Positions 16,116-25,021 of a stretch of DNA of 62,762 nucleotides are shown in pieces (the first letter of the stretch is position 1; every line of letters begins with the position of its first letter). The notes beneath the pieces were generated by a model. The model worked only from the letters and a program-made list of their open reading frames with translations, was not told where the DNA came from and ran no database searches. The position numbers and the translations under genes are program-made. This DNA comes from Bacteroidota bacterium (GTDB taxonomy: Bacteria; Bacteroidota; Bacteroidia; Chitinophagales; Chitinophagaceae): NCBI GenBank assembly GCA_030706685.1, contig JAUZOA010000022.1:1-62762 (forward strand). The letters are read 5' to 3'.

Positions 16116-19100
16116 ATGAATTTGCCTGTCGCCAAAAGCCTTATTCCCGGGATATTCTTACTTAGTCTCTTTACTATAAATGTCGCCGCCCAACCACCCA
16201 TAAAGGATTATGAAAAGGAGTGGAAAAATGTCAATGACCTTGTAAAAAAGAAATTGCCCCAATCTGCTTTACTGGAAGTAAAAAAAATATATACACTTGC
16301 CAAAAAAGAAAAACAGGACGCGCAGGTAATCAAATCCCTGGTTTATATGACCGGCTTGCAGGCTGAAACCCGTGAAGGCAATGAAGATTCTTCTATTCAT
16401 GCAATCGAAAAAGAAATTACGGCCAGCCAGGAGCCGGCTGTTTCCATCCTTAACAGCTTATTAGCCGGTATGTACTGGAGTTATTACAGTAATAACCGCT
16501 ACCAGCTATATGGCCGCACCCAAACGGTCAATTTTAAAAAAGATGATATCGCTACCTGGGGCACGGAAGATTTCCATAAAAGAATCAGTGAACTATACCT
16601 CCGGTCTGTTAAGGATGAAAAGTTGTTACAGCAAACAAAACTGGAGCCTTTTGACGCGATAATACTCAAAGGCAATGTCCGGCATCTACGTCCCACTTTA
16701 TTTGACCTGCTGGCCCATCGTGCCTTATCTTATTTTGAAAATAATGAGAGAGATATTAAAAAACCGGCTTATGCTTTTGAAATTGACCAGGCTTCAGCTT
16801 TTGATCCTGCCGGCAGTTTTATTCACCGGAAATTTTCAACTAAAGATTCACTCTCGCTCCAATATAAAGCACTACTGATCTATCAAAAGATACTCGCCTT
16901 TCATAATAACGATACAAAACCTGACGCGTTAATTGATGCAGATATCCTCCGGATTGAATTTGTTTATAACAACTCCGTTCACCCTGATAAGGACCGGCTT
17001 TATTTCGATGCCCTTAATCATATTGCTCATCAATATGAGAACCTGCCTGCTGCCGCACAAGCCTGGTATTTGCTGGCTAACTATTATGAAGAAAAAGCGG
17101 CGGAATATAAACCTTATGGTGACAGTACCCATCGCTTTGACCGCGTAAAGGCAAAAGAGATCTGCGAAAAGGTAGTGACGCAAAAAGATTCTTCCGAAGG
17201 TAAAGTGAATTGTTATAACATGCTCGCCCGGATCAATAGCCCTTTCCTGGAATTCAACATAGAAAAAGTAAATATTCCCGGGCAGCCGTTCAGGGCATTG
17301 ATCAGTTACCGCAATTTCAACCAGCTTTATCTCCGCCTCATCAAGCCTGATGATAAGCTGAAAAAGGAACTCGAAAATGAAAATGCTGAAAAATACTGGC
17401 CGGTTATCATCTCGGCAAAGCCACTAAAAAGCTGGGAGCAGGCCTTGCCGGTTGCGGGCGATCTCCAGCAACACAGTACTGAAATAAAGATAGACGCGTT
17501 GCCGGCAGGAGAATACATATTGGTAGCGGGCACCGATAAAGATTTTTCAGGGAAAAAAGTTACGCTGGGAGCAAGACTCTTCTATGTTTCGGTCATCAGT
17601 TTTGTAAACAATAACGCTGATTTCTTTGTCCTCAACCGCGATAATGGTCAGCCGCTCGCTAACGCGGCTGTGCAGGTATGGGAACAGAGATATGACTATA
17701 AAACCTCCGGGTATATAAAAGAGAAAAGCAAATTATATAAGACCGATGTCAACGGCTATTTCCGGATGCAGGACAAAAAAGAAAATAATTATTCGAACAA
17801 TTATTTTCTGGATATTACCTACAACAATGATCACTTGTTCCTGGACGAAGAAACAAATTATTATTATTCCAATGCTGAGCCAAAAGCATCTCCGATAACT
17901 GAGCAGGAGCAAATAGAGATTAGCACCTACACCTATCTTTTTTCGGACAGGAGCATTTATCGTCCCGGGCAAACTGTTTTTTTTAAAGGCATAACTATTG
18001 CCAGCGATAAAGATTATAAAAAATTTCTCCGCACCGGCTACAAAACCTGGGTCTATTTGTTTAATGCAAATTACCAGAAAACGGATTCGCTGGAAGTGCA
18101 GACAAATGAATATGGAACCTTTTCCGGCAAGTTTCAATTGCCGCAGGGAGTCATGAACGGGCAATTCAACCTTCAAATGAAACTGGCCAAAGGAGCGCAG
18201 TCAATACGCGTGGAAGAATATAAGCGCCCGAAATTTTATGTGGATTATGAAACACTGAAAGGAACCTATAAAGTAAATGATAAAATAAAAGTAACCGGTA
18301 CCGCAAAAGCTTATGCCGGGAATACTATTGATGGCGCCACGGTACAATACCGTGTCGTTCGCCAGCCAAGATTCCTTTATCCCTGGTTATTTTGGAGATG
18401 GTGGCAGCCGCCGGCAGACCCAATGGAGATCGCTCATGGTGAAGTAAAGACCGATAAGGATGGAAAATTCATTATTGAATTCACAGCTATTCCGGACGGG
18501 AAGATCGAAAAGAAGTTTGAGCCGGTATTTGACTATACGGTATACGCTGATGTTACCGACATCAATGGTGAGACAAGAAGCGGCGAAAAATCAGTGTCGG
18601 TAAGCTATAAATCATTGATGCTGCAATTAACCATTCCGGAGAAATTACCGGCTGATAGTTTAAAATCTCTTTCTATCCGTACACAAAATATGAATGGTGA
18701 ATTTGTGACGGCGAATCTCCGGGTATCAATCACAAAACTCAAAGCGGAAAAAAGGCTGATCCGGAACAGATACTGGGAAAGGCCTGACCAGTTTGCAATG
18801 AGCAAAGATGAATATATCAGCAATTTCCCTTATGATGAGTATGATAATGAAGCGAACTACAAAAGCTGGGATAAGGATAATGCATCCAGGGAAGAAAGAG
18901 ATGATTCTTCCAGGGTGAGTGGTCAATGGACGATGATGAGTAATCATCGGGCACCCGGTTTTTACATTATCGAGGTTTCAGCAAAGGATAAGAATGGCGA
19001 AGAAGTCAAAGATGTAAAATATATTGAGTTGTTTGATGAGAAGAGTAACCAGCTCGGTCGCCCCCAATATATATGGACCCAGGAAGCCGGCGCCATTGAG

Positions 19101-22100
19101 CCGGGAGAAAATACGGCTGTTCAATTAGGAACATCTGCTGACAATTTGTTTGTTATTCAGTCTATAGACAGGAAGCAGGCTGCAGGGCAACCGCCAAAGA
19201 ATATCTTTTCGTTCCTAAAGCTTAATAATGAAAAAAAGTCCATTGACTTTACTGCTACCGAAGCCGACCGGGGAGGTTATGGTATTTCTTATGCGTTTAT
19301 AAAACACAACCGCTTCTTTGAATTCAATCAGACCATTATTGTTCCCTGGACCAATAAGGACCTCGCAATCGAATACGCCAGCTTCCGGGATAAAACATTG
19401 CCTGGTAGTGAAGAAAAATGGAAAGTGAAATTAACCGGGTATAAGAATGAAAAAGTAGCAGCAGAAATGCTGGCGAGTATGTATGATGCTTCGCTGGATC
19501 AATTTTACCCGCATAGCTGGAGCCAGCCGCCTATATGGTCTTTCTATTATAATAACCGAAGCTGGTCCAGCGAGCAGAATTTTTTAGCAGTACCCTCCAA
19601 CCAAAAATGGAGAGATGAGAACGAACGAAAATATTTTGCCAAAGAGTATGATGACCTGTTCGAAACACCTGAACCTCATCGGCAGATTTTAAGAGATGGG
19701 ACATGGAAAAATGTTGGCTACTATTTAAAATCGCAAGAAGGAGTAAAAGTCGAAACCAATGCTGCCCCTTTCGTTAGATATGGAGGCATTGCAGATGATA
19801 AACCGGCAACTTTTTCCAATTTTTCCACCGCCCTGGCAGGAAAGGCATCAGGATTAACAGTAACACAACAATCAAGTGAAATGTTTGTCCATGGAGAACT
19901 TGTAAAGAAGCTTGGTGAAAAAGAGCAGCCAATTGACAATTCTCCGGTTCAAATCCGTAAAAACTTCAACGAAACTGCTTTCTTCTTCCCTGACTTAAGA
20001 ACCGACAGTACCGGCGCCATTGAATTTTCTTTTACCGTGCCTGAAGCATTAACCAAATGGAAGTTCCAGGCATTTGCACATACAAAAGATCTGGCCTTTG
20101 GTTATAGCAGCAAAGAGATCGTTACCCAGAAACAATTAATGGTTCAGCCAAACGCACCAAGGTTTCTGCGCGAAGGAGATAAAATGGAATTCAGCGCCAA
20201 AATTGTCAACCTTACAGAAAAAGAAATCACAGGCCAGGCCGAATTTCAGCTCTTTGATGCGACAACCAATGAGCCCGTAGATGGCCGTTTCAAAAACGTC
20301 GTTCCTGATCAATACTTCACGATAGCCGCCGGGCAAAGTGAAGCGGTAAAATTTCCTATCGAGGTTCCTTATCAGTTCAACAAAGCTTTAACGTGGAGGA
20401 TTGTTGCTAAAGCTACCCCCACTGGTGGAGGTTTGGAAGGGGCCGTCTCCGATGGAGAAGAAGACGCTTTACCTGTCCTGACCAATCGCATGCTGGTAAC
20501 GGAATCCATGCCGCTGAATGTTCGGGGCACAGGAACTAAGAATTTTAAGTTTGATAAACTGCTGAACTCAGGAGGTTCTGAAACACTGCAGAATTATTCT
20601 TTAACTCTTGAATATACTTCCAACCCCGCATGGTATGCCGTGCAGGCCTTGCCCTACCTGATGGAATATCCTTATGAATGCGCGGAGCAAACCTGGAACC
20701 GCTATTATGCTAACTCGCTGGGAGCTATGATCGCCAATTCATCGCCACGAATAAAATCGATCTTTGAAGAATGGTCGAAAGCCTCCATTGGAGGGGGAGG
20801 TTTGGAGGGGGCCTCTGCCCTGCTTTCCAACCTGGAAAAGAACCAGGAATTAAAATCGGTATTGCTCGAAGAAACACCCTGGGTATTACAAGCAAAATCC
20901 GAGACGGAACAAAAAAAGAATATCGCTTTGTTATTTGACATGGTAAAGATGAGCACACAACTCAATGGCTCTTATGAAAAGTTGAAACAAATGCAAAGCA
21001 GCAATGGCGGTTTTGTATGGTTCAGGGGCGGGCCGGATGACCGCTACATCACTCAATATATCGTTACCGGTATCGGTCATTTAAAAAAATTAAGAGCATT
21101 GGCTGACGGCCAGGACGGTAAATTGAAACAAATCCTGGCAAGCGCTATTCCTTATCTCGATAAAAAAATAGGGGAAGATTATAACGATCTTATCAAATAC
21201 AAGGTTGACCTCAGGAAATATGTTCCGGGTTCATTTATTATTCAATACCTGTATATGCGCAGCTTTTTCCCGGAATATAAAATCGCGGCAGCTTCTCAAA
21301 CCGCGTATAACTATTTCAGGACCCGCAGCCAGCCAACATGGACACAGCAAAGTAAATACATGCAGGGTATGCTGGCCCTGGCATTAAGCAGAACCGGCGA
21401 TGCGGTCACACCCGCAGCCATTTTACAATCATTAAAAGAAACATCAATCAATAATGAAGAACTGGGCATGTACTGGAAAGATGCCAGCCGGGGATGGTGG
21501 TGGTATGAAGCGCCAATTGAAAGACAATCCTTGCTCATTGAAGCTTTCCAGGAAATCAGCAAAGACACAAAGACCGTGGATGACCTGAAAACCTGGCTAC
21601 TGAAAAACAAACAGACCAATAGCTGGGAATCTACCAAGGCAACTGCAGAAGCCTGCTATGCTTTATTACTACAGGGCTATCAATGGTTGAGCAATGAACC
21701 AACTGTCCATATTCGATTAGGCAATATGACAATTAACTTAGGCGATAGTAAACAGGAAGCCGGTACTGGTTATTTCAAGAAAATCATTGAAGGAGAAAAA
21801 ATAAACCCTGAAATGGGAAACATTTCCGTAACCATTGAGTCTTCGAAAACCTCCCCCGATGGGGGAGGTTTGGAGGGGGCCTCGTGGGGCGCTGTCTACT
21901 GGCAATACTTCGAAGACCTCGATAAAATAACTACCGCATCTACTCCTTTGAAACTGGTAAAGAAGTTATTTATCGAAAAAAATACTGACAGGGGGCCTGA
22001 ACTTACACCCGTTAACGACGGCGATGTACTGAAAGTCGGTGACAAAGTAAAAGTAAGGATCGAATTAAAAGTAGATCGTGATATGGAATATGTACATATG

Positions 22101-22364
22101 AAGGATATGAGGGCTGCGGCCATGGAACCGGTGAATGTACTGAGCAGTTTCAAATGGCAGGATGGGCTTGGATATTATGAAAGCACGAAAGACGCCAGCA
22201 CGAATTTCTTTTTCAGCAGCCTGAGAAAAGGGACTTATGTGTTTGAATACCCATTGTTCATTACACATACAGGTAATTTCAGCAATGGAATCACGACCAT
22301 TCAATGCATGTACGCACCCGAGTTCAGTTCGCATAGCGAGGGAATTCGCATCAATATTGAATGA
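16116..22364 (+). CDS. Alpha-2-macroglobulin family protein
   Basis: This giant exported protein (2082 residues) belongs to the bacterial alpha-2-macroglobulins, which trap attacking proteases in or on the cell envelope. It has a signal peptide (cut after VAAQ, about residue 26) and no lipobox. It then has a helical N-terminal region, a carboxypeptidase-like beta domain (NGQPLANAAVQVWEQ), repeated MG domains (for example DRSIYRPGQTVFFKGI), and the bait/ANATO-side motif IRKNFNETAFFFPDLRTD. The thioester motif CAEQ is intact (Cys1522-Gln1525) in front of the alpha/alpha toroid. Three REP-like palindromes are inserted in frame near residues 1433, 1556 and 1912, each giving GGGLEG. Residues 1241-1251 resemble a fragment of a TonB-receptor plug. 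No pbpC partner is adjacent. Confidence 0.93.
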   Translation: MNLPVAKSLIPGIFLLSLFTINVAAQPPIKDYEKEWKNVNDLVKKKLPQSALLEVKKIYTLAKKEKQDAQVIKSLVYMTGLQAETREGNEDSSIHAIEKEITASQEPAVSILNSLLAGMYWSYYSNNRYQLYGRTQTVNFKKDDIATWGTEDFHKRISELYLRSVKDEKLLQQTKLEPFDAIILKGNVRHLRPTLFDLLAHRALSYFENNERDIKKPAYAFEIDQASAFDPAGSFIHRKFSTKDSLSLQYKALLIYQKILAFHNNDTKPDALIDADILRIEFVYNNSVHPDKDRLYFDALNHIAHQYENLPAAAQAWYLLANYYEEKAAEYKPYGDSTHRFDRVKAKEICEKVVTQKDSSEGKVNCYNMLARINSPFLEFNIEKVNIPGQPFRALISYRNFNQLYLRLIKPDDKLKKELENENAEKYWPVIISAKPLKSWEQALPVAGDLQQHSTEIKIDALPAGEYILVAGTDKDFSGKKVTLGARLFYVSVISFVNNNADFFVLNRDNGQPLANAAVQVWEQRYDYKTSGYIKEKSKLYKTDVNGYFRMQDKKENNYSNNYFLDITYNNDHLFLDEETNYYYSNAEPKASPITEQEQIEISTYTYLFSDRSIYRPGQTVFFKGITIASDKDYKKFLRTGYKTWVYLFNANYQKTDSLEVQTNEYGTFSGKFQLPQGVMNGQFNLQMKLAKGAQSIRVEEYKRPKFYVDYETLKGTYKVNDKIKVTGTAKAYAGNTIDGATVQYRVVRQPRFLYPWLFWRWWQPPADPMEIAHGEVKTDKDGKFIIEFTAIPDGKIEKKFEPVFDYTVYADVTDINGETRSGEKSVSVSYKSLMLQLTIPEKLPADSLKSLSIRTQNMNGEFVTANLRVSITKLKAEKRLIRNRYWERPDQFAMSKDEYISNFPYDEYDNEANYKSWDKDNASREERDDSSRVSGQWTMMSNHRAPGFYIIEVSAKDKNGEEVKDVKYIELFDEKSNQLGRPQYIWTQEAGAIEPGENTAVQLGTSADNLFVIQSIDRKQAAGQPPKNIFSFLKLNNEKKSIDFTATEADRGGYGISYAFIKHNRFFEFNQTIIVPWTNKDLAIEYASFRDKTLPGSEEKWKVKLTGYKNEKVAAEMLASMYDASLDQFYPHSWSQPPIWSFYYNNRSWSSEQNFLAVPSNQKWRDENERKYFAKEYDDLFETPEPHRQILRDGTWKNVGYYLKSQEGVKVETNAAPFVRYGGIADDKPATFSNFSTALAGKASGLTVTQQSSEMFVHGELVKKLGEKEQPIDNSPVQIRKNFNETAFFFPDLRTDSTGAIEFSFTVPEALTKWKFQAFAHTKDLAFGYSSKEIVTQKQLMVQPNAPRFLREGDKMEFSAKIVNLTEKEITGQAEFQLFDATTNEPVDGRFKNVVPDQYFTIAAGQSEAVKFPIEVPYQFNKALTWRIVAKATPTGGGLEGAVSDGEEDALPVLTNRMLVTESMPLNVRGTGTKNFKFDKLLNSGGSETLQNYSLTLEYTSNPAWYAVQALPYLMEYPYECAEQTWNRYYANSLGAMIANSSPRIKSIFEEWSKASIGGGGLEGASALLSNLEKNQELKSVLLEETPWVLQAKSETEQKKNIALLFDMVKMSTQLNGSYEKLKQMQSSNGGFVWFRGGPDDRYITQYIVTGIGHLKKLRALADGQDGKLKQILASAIPYLDKKIGEDYNDLIKYKVDLRKYVPGSFIIQYLYMRSFFPEYKIAAASQTAYNYFRTRSQPTWTQQSKYMQGMLALALSRTGDAVTPAAILQSLKETSINNEELGMYWKDASRGWWWYEAPIERQSLLIEAFQEISKDTKTVDDLKTWLLKNKQTNSWESTKATAEACYALLLQGYQWLSNEPTVHIRLGNMTINLGDSKQEAGTGYFKKIIEGEKINPEMGNISVTIESSKTSPDGGGLEGASWGAVYWQYFEDLDKITTASTPLKLVKKLFIEKNTDRGPELTPVNDGDVLKVGDKVKVRIELKVDRDMEYVHMKDMRAAAMEPVNVLSSFKWQDGLGYYESTKDASTNFFFSSLRKGTYVFEYPLFITHTGNFSNGITTIQCMYAPEFSSHSEGIRINIE
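20412..20455 (+). repeat. In-frame REP-like insertion 1 in the macroglobulin gene
   Basis: CTACCCCCACTGGTGGAGGT (20413-20432), then TTGGAAGGGGCC, is read as TPTGGGLEGA. Same strand and same reading frame as the two other copies at 20781 and 21849. Confidence 0.8.
20781..20820 (+). repeat. In-frame REP-like insertion 2 in the macroglobulin gene
   Basis: GCCTCCATTGGAGGGGGAGG (20781-20800), then TTTGGAGGGGGCC, is read as ASIGGGGLEGAS. The core GGAGGTTTGGAGGGGGCC is almost identical to the third copy. Confidence 0.85.
21849..21884 (+). repeat. In-frame REP-like insertion 3 in the macroglobulin gene
   Basis: CCTCCCCCGATGGGGGAGG (21850-21868) is a clean palindrome followed by TTTGGAGGGGGCCT. It is read as TSPDGGGLEGAS. 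It lies in the C-terminal part, between a beta strand and the segment WGAVYWQYF. Confidence 0.85.
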
Positions 22365-22463
22365 TGTGTTCTCCCTCTCCAAAGGAGAGGGAGTTAGAGG
22401 GTGAGGCCATACGCACCTGAGTTCAGTTCGCGTAGTGAGGGAATTCGCATCAATGTTGAATAG
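22311..22463 (+). repeat. Duplicated macroglobulin gene end around a REP-like element
   Basis: The last 54 nt of the gene (22311-22364) recur at 22410-22463 with about four differences plus a changed stop (TAG instead of TGA). The offset is 99 nt, exactly 33 codons. Between the copies lies a palindrome with CCCTCTCCAAAGGAGAGGG (22373-22391) and tail GTTAGAGGGTGAGGCC. The second copy still encodes YAPEFSSRSEGIRINVE in the same frame but lies after the stop. Confidence 0.85.
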
Positions 22464-22471
22464 GGCTTTCT

Positions 22472-22631
22472 CGCAGCGACCAAAGAGAGTCTTATACTTT
22501 GCGTTCTTTGCTCCTTCGCCTTTGCGTGAAATAAATACCTTTTCTAGCAAAGACGCAACTTCAACGCAGCAACACAAAGAGAGTCTTATTCTTTGCGCCC
22601 TTTGCTCCTTCGCGCCTTTGCGTGAAATAAA
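22472..22631. repeat. Two tandem copies of a CGCAAAG-type repeat
   Basis: Copy 1 (22472-22535) and copy 2 (22565-22631) share AAAGAGAGTCTTAT, CTTTGCTCCTTCGC and CTTTGCGTGAAATAAA. Each copy has inner inverted repeats (ACGCAGC...CAAAG against CTTTGCG words). This repeat style is widespread in Bacteroidota intergenic DNA. Confidence 0.75.
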
Positions 22632-22671
22632 GATCTTTAATACACTCTCTTCAAATACTATTTGATGGGCT

Positions 22672-22679
22672 TATTTTTG
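22672..22679 (+). promoter_or_regulatory. -7 box directly before the FAD oxidoreductase start
   Basis: TATTTTTG fits TAnnTTTG and is followed by 4 nt and then ATG 22684, the same spacing as at 7278. It suggests a leaderless transcript. Confidence 0.45.
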
Positions 22680-22683
22680 CGAC

Positions 22684-23748
22684 ATGCAAACCGAATTTCT
22701 CATCATCGGGCAGGGAATCAGCGGCACTTTTCTTTCTTATTATCTTCAAAAAGCAGGAAGAAGTTTTGTTGTCATTGATAACAATGATAACAACTCGGCT
22801 TCCCGGATCGCTGCCGGCATTATCAACCCGGTTACAGGAAGAAGGATGGTCACAGTGTGGATGGCAGACGAAATTCTGCCCTTTGCCTGGAAAGCCTACC
22901 ACGAGATAGGACATGACCTTGGCATCACCGCTATCTCACACAGGAATATTATCGATTTTTTCCCCAATCCTTTCATGCGGGAAAATTTCCTCAAACGCAC
23001 GGAAGAGGGGAATGAATATACCCGGGCATTCCCTGATCAGGAACATTTCCGCTCCTGGTTCAATTTTGAATTTAGCTGCGGGGAAATAAACCCGGTCTAT
23101 ACGGCACATCTGGAGACCCTGTTACCCGCATGGCGGCAACAATTGACCAATCAACAAAGTTTATGGGAGGAAAATTTTGAAATAGCGCAGTTAAGGTTTG
23201 AAGCTGGTGCTATTCACTATAAAAATATTAAAGCCGGTAACATTATCTTTTGCGACGGGCCGGCAGGAATCGATAATCCTTACTTTAAACAGTTACCATA
23301 TGCGCTCAACAAAGGCGAGGCTTTAATGATGGAAATACCCGGATTACCGGCCACCCATATCTTTAAGAAGAGCCTGGTATTGGCGCCGCTTCAAAATGCT
23401 GGGAAAGATATTTTCTGGGTGGGATCCAATTATGCCTGGGAATTTGATAATGCCAATCCCACCAAAGAATTCAGGGAAACAACGGAACGTGTATTAAAAG
23501 AGTGGCTGAAAATTCCTTTTCAGATCATTGACCATCGGGCAGGTCTCAGGCCGGCTACATTGGAAAGAAGGCCATTTGTTGGTCTGCATCCTCATTATAA
23601 ACAGGCAGGCCTGTTAAATGGCATGGGAACAAAGGGTTGTTCATTAGCGCCTTTTTTTGCAAAACAATTGACCGAACTCCTGCTGCATGGTAAAGCCATT
23701 ACCGCCGAAGCCGATATAAACCGCTTTCAAAAAATTCTTTCCCGCTGA
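22684..23748 (+). CDS. FAD-dependent oxidoreductase (DAO family)
   Basis: The 354-residue protein opens with the FAD-binding Rossmann motif IIGQGISGTFLSYYLQKAG (GxGxxG, residues 6-24) and an acidic strand end (FVVID). AAGIINPVTGRR follows, a motif of the D-amino-acid oxidase/glycine oxidase-like superfamily. Near the C-terminus, DHRAGLRPATLERRPFVG and NGMGTKGCSLAPFFAKQL complete the fold. No signal peptide is seen. The substrate is unknown; the C-terminal domain of MnmC and glycine oxidase are relatives by fold. It appears monocistronic, between repeats upstream and a convergent peptidase gene downstream. Confidence 0.85.
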   Translation: MQTEFLIIGQGISGTFLSYYLQKAGRSFVVIDNNDNNSASRIAAGIINPVTGRRMVTVWMADEILPFAWKAYHEIGHDLGITAISHRNIIDFFPNPFMRENFLKRTEEGNEYTRAFPDQEHFRSWFNFEFSCGEINPVYTAHLETLLPAWRQQLTNQQSLWEENFEIAQLRFEAGAIHYKNIKAGNIIFCDGPAGIDNPYFKQLPYALNKGEALMMEIPGLPATHIFKKSLVLAPLQNAGKDIFWVGSNYAWEFDNANPTKEFRETTERVLKEWLKIPFQIIDHRAGLRPATLERRPFVGLHPHYKQAGLLNGMGTKGCSLAPFFAKQLTELLLHGKAITAEADINRFQKILSR

Positions 23749-23855
23749 TGATCATTGGCAAACCTTACCCTGCCAGGCTAGCTGGAGTTGCAACTTTTTC
23801 CTTTTTTTATACTGTAAAATAGACCGCCTGCAAATGTAGATGAGTGTAATTGTAA

Positions 23856-24701
23856 TCATGGTTCGGATTTAAGTATTTTTGATTGGGTGATCGGGTCCTG
23901 GTTCAATACACGGCACAAAGCTTCATATAGTTCCGGCATATTCATCTTTAACCCCGCCGGGTTTTCAAAAAAAGCTTCTACACTTACAGCCCAGAATTCA
24001 TGCAGGTTGCTAAATGCATAACTCCGTAAATAACTGCGGCGGTTAGCGATCACGTTGGCCAGTATCGGCCCGGTACTGCTGGAAAATTTCTCGTAATTCA
24101 GCCTGAAATGCGAATCAGTTCCGCTGTACTGGGCAAAAAAGTTATTGTATAAAAGCGCATGCGCCATTTCATGCACTGCTACATTTACGTTATCATTCTT
24201 TTTATTGTGTGAATAACCATACAAAAAATGCTTGAACGATAAATAAATGCCGTCAGGCGCTACGTGACCAATATATAATTCTTCCTCGTTATCCATCTGG
24301 TAAGCATCGGCCAGCACATAAATGTCTTTGAAATAAGACATCATATAATTTTTCAGTCCAAAAGTTACCTGGATGGCTGAAGCGCTGACCAATATGGCAA
24401 TATCTTCTTTGTCTTCCAGGCCGACGAAATGAAATTTCTTATTGGCTTTAAACTGGTACACCCTTTTAACAAACCGTAATTTCAATTCTTCCGGGAGATC
24501 ATTAAAATAGGTAAAAAGGCTGCCAATGATTATTGAATACTCGTGGAAAATATCATCAGTAATCTCAGCTTCCTCCGGGTAATGGAGGACAGTATCCTGC
24601 TTTTCAGCGCGGGTTGAGAACAAGCCATTAAATCTTTGGAAGAATCCCTGCATAGCGTACGGTTCAAGTATAAATGTATATAAAGACCGTGTTATGTGCA
24701 A
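23856..24701 (-). CDS. MtfA-like zinc peptidase
   Basis: The 281-residue protein matches the M90/MtfA (YeeI) group of cytosolic zinc peptidases. In E. coli, MtfA binds Mlc and so affects glucose uptake. The motif VAVHEMAHALLY gives the HExxH zinc site. Upstream there is a typical beta-rich stretch (GLEDKEDIAILVSASAIQVTFGL), and downstream the conserved helical end (EFWAVSVEAFFENPAGLKMNMPELYEAL) supplies a third ligand glutamate. ATG 24701 is used, but ATG at about 24653 (MQGFFQRFNGLFS) fits family starts better. It is convergent with the FAD gene. Confidence 0.85.
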   Translation of the reverse strand: MHITRSLYTFILEPYAMQGFFQRFNGLFSTRAEKQDTVLHYPEEAEITDDIFHEYSIIIGSLFTYFNDLPEELKLRFVKRVYQFKANKKFHFVGLEDKEDIAILVSASAIQVTFGLKNYMMSYFKDIYVLADAYQMDNEEELYIGHVAPDGIYLSFKHFLYGYSHNKKNDNVNVAVHEMAHALLYNNFFAQYSGTDSHFRLNYEKFSSSTGPILANVIANRRSYLRSYAFSNLHEFWAVSVEAFFENPAGLKMNMPELYEALCRVLNQDPITQSKILKSEP

Positions 24702-24895
24702 GTCCGGAAAAGGAATTTTACACTAGTAAATTTACGTATAAACACCTAACCTCCTTACTAATCAACACACTAGTTTTTGATAAAATATTTTCTATTTATT
24801 AATCAGCAAGGTTGCCAATATCCTTGCCTGCTATAAGTCCAAAAAGTCTTTGATCCGGTCTTTCCTCCACGTTTAAAAAACTGCAAAAAATGATT

Positions 24896-24974
24896 CCGGC
24901 CAGGGGTTGACAACTTTAAAGAGCTTCTACCGCCATACTTATAGAAGGCTCTAAGGTTGTCAACCTTTGGCCGG
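24896..24974. repeat. 79-nt near-perfect hairpin upstream of aspS
   Basis: CCGGCCAGGGGTTGACAACT (24896-24915), continuing TTAAAGAGCTTCTA, pairs with TAGAAGGCTCTAAGG and TTGTCAACCTTTGGCCGG (ending 24974) with about 34-nt arms and a loop of about 10 nt. The right arm contains the TTTG proposed as the -33 element of aspS. Confidence 0.8.
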
Positions 24975-24997
24975 GAGTCCCTCCCTCGGTATATTTG
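24966..24997 (+). promoter_or_regulatory. Promoter of aspS
   Basis: -33 TTTG (24966-24969), a 20-nt spacer and -7 TATATTTG (24990-24997) fit the Bacteroidota promoter pattern very well. The start of transcription would be near 25003, leaving a leader of about 20 nt before ATG 25022. This supports ATG 25022 rather than the in-frame TTG inside the -7 box. Confidence 0.75.
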
Positions 24998-25021
24998 CCG
25001 CTCACAAAAGCTAAACAGATC

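Noticed and set aside
22065-22577. 170-codon minus-strand frame at the macroglobulin end
   Set aside because: It is made of repeat DNA and the antisense of the gene end; no start context or motif supports it.
24995-25021. TTG start extending AspS by nine residues
   Set aside because: The TTG is part of the -7 box TATATTTG, and AspRS proteins normally begin at the MYRT position.
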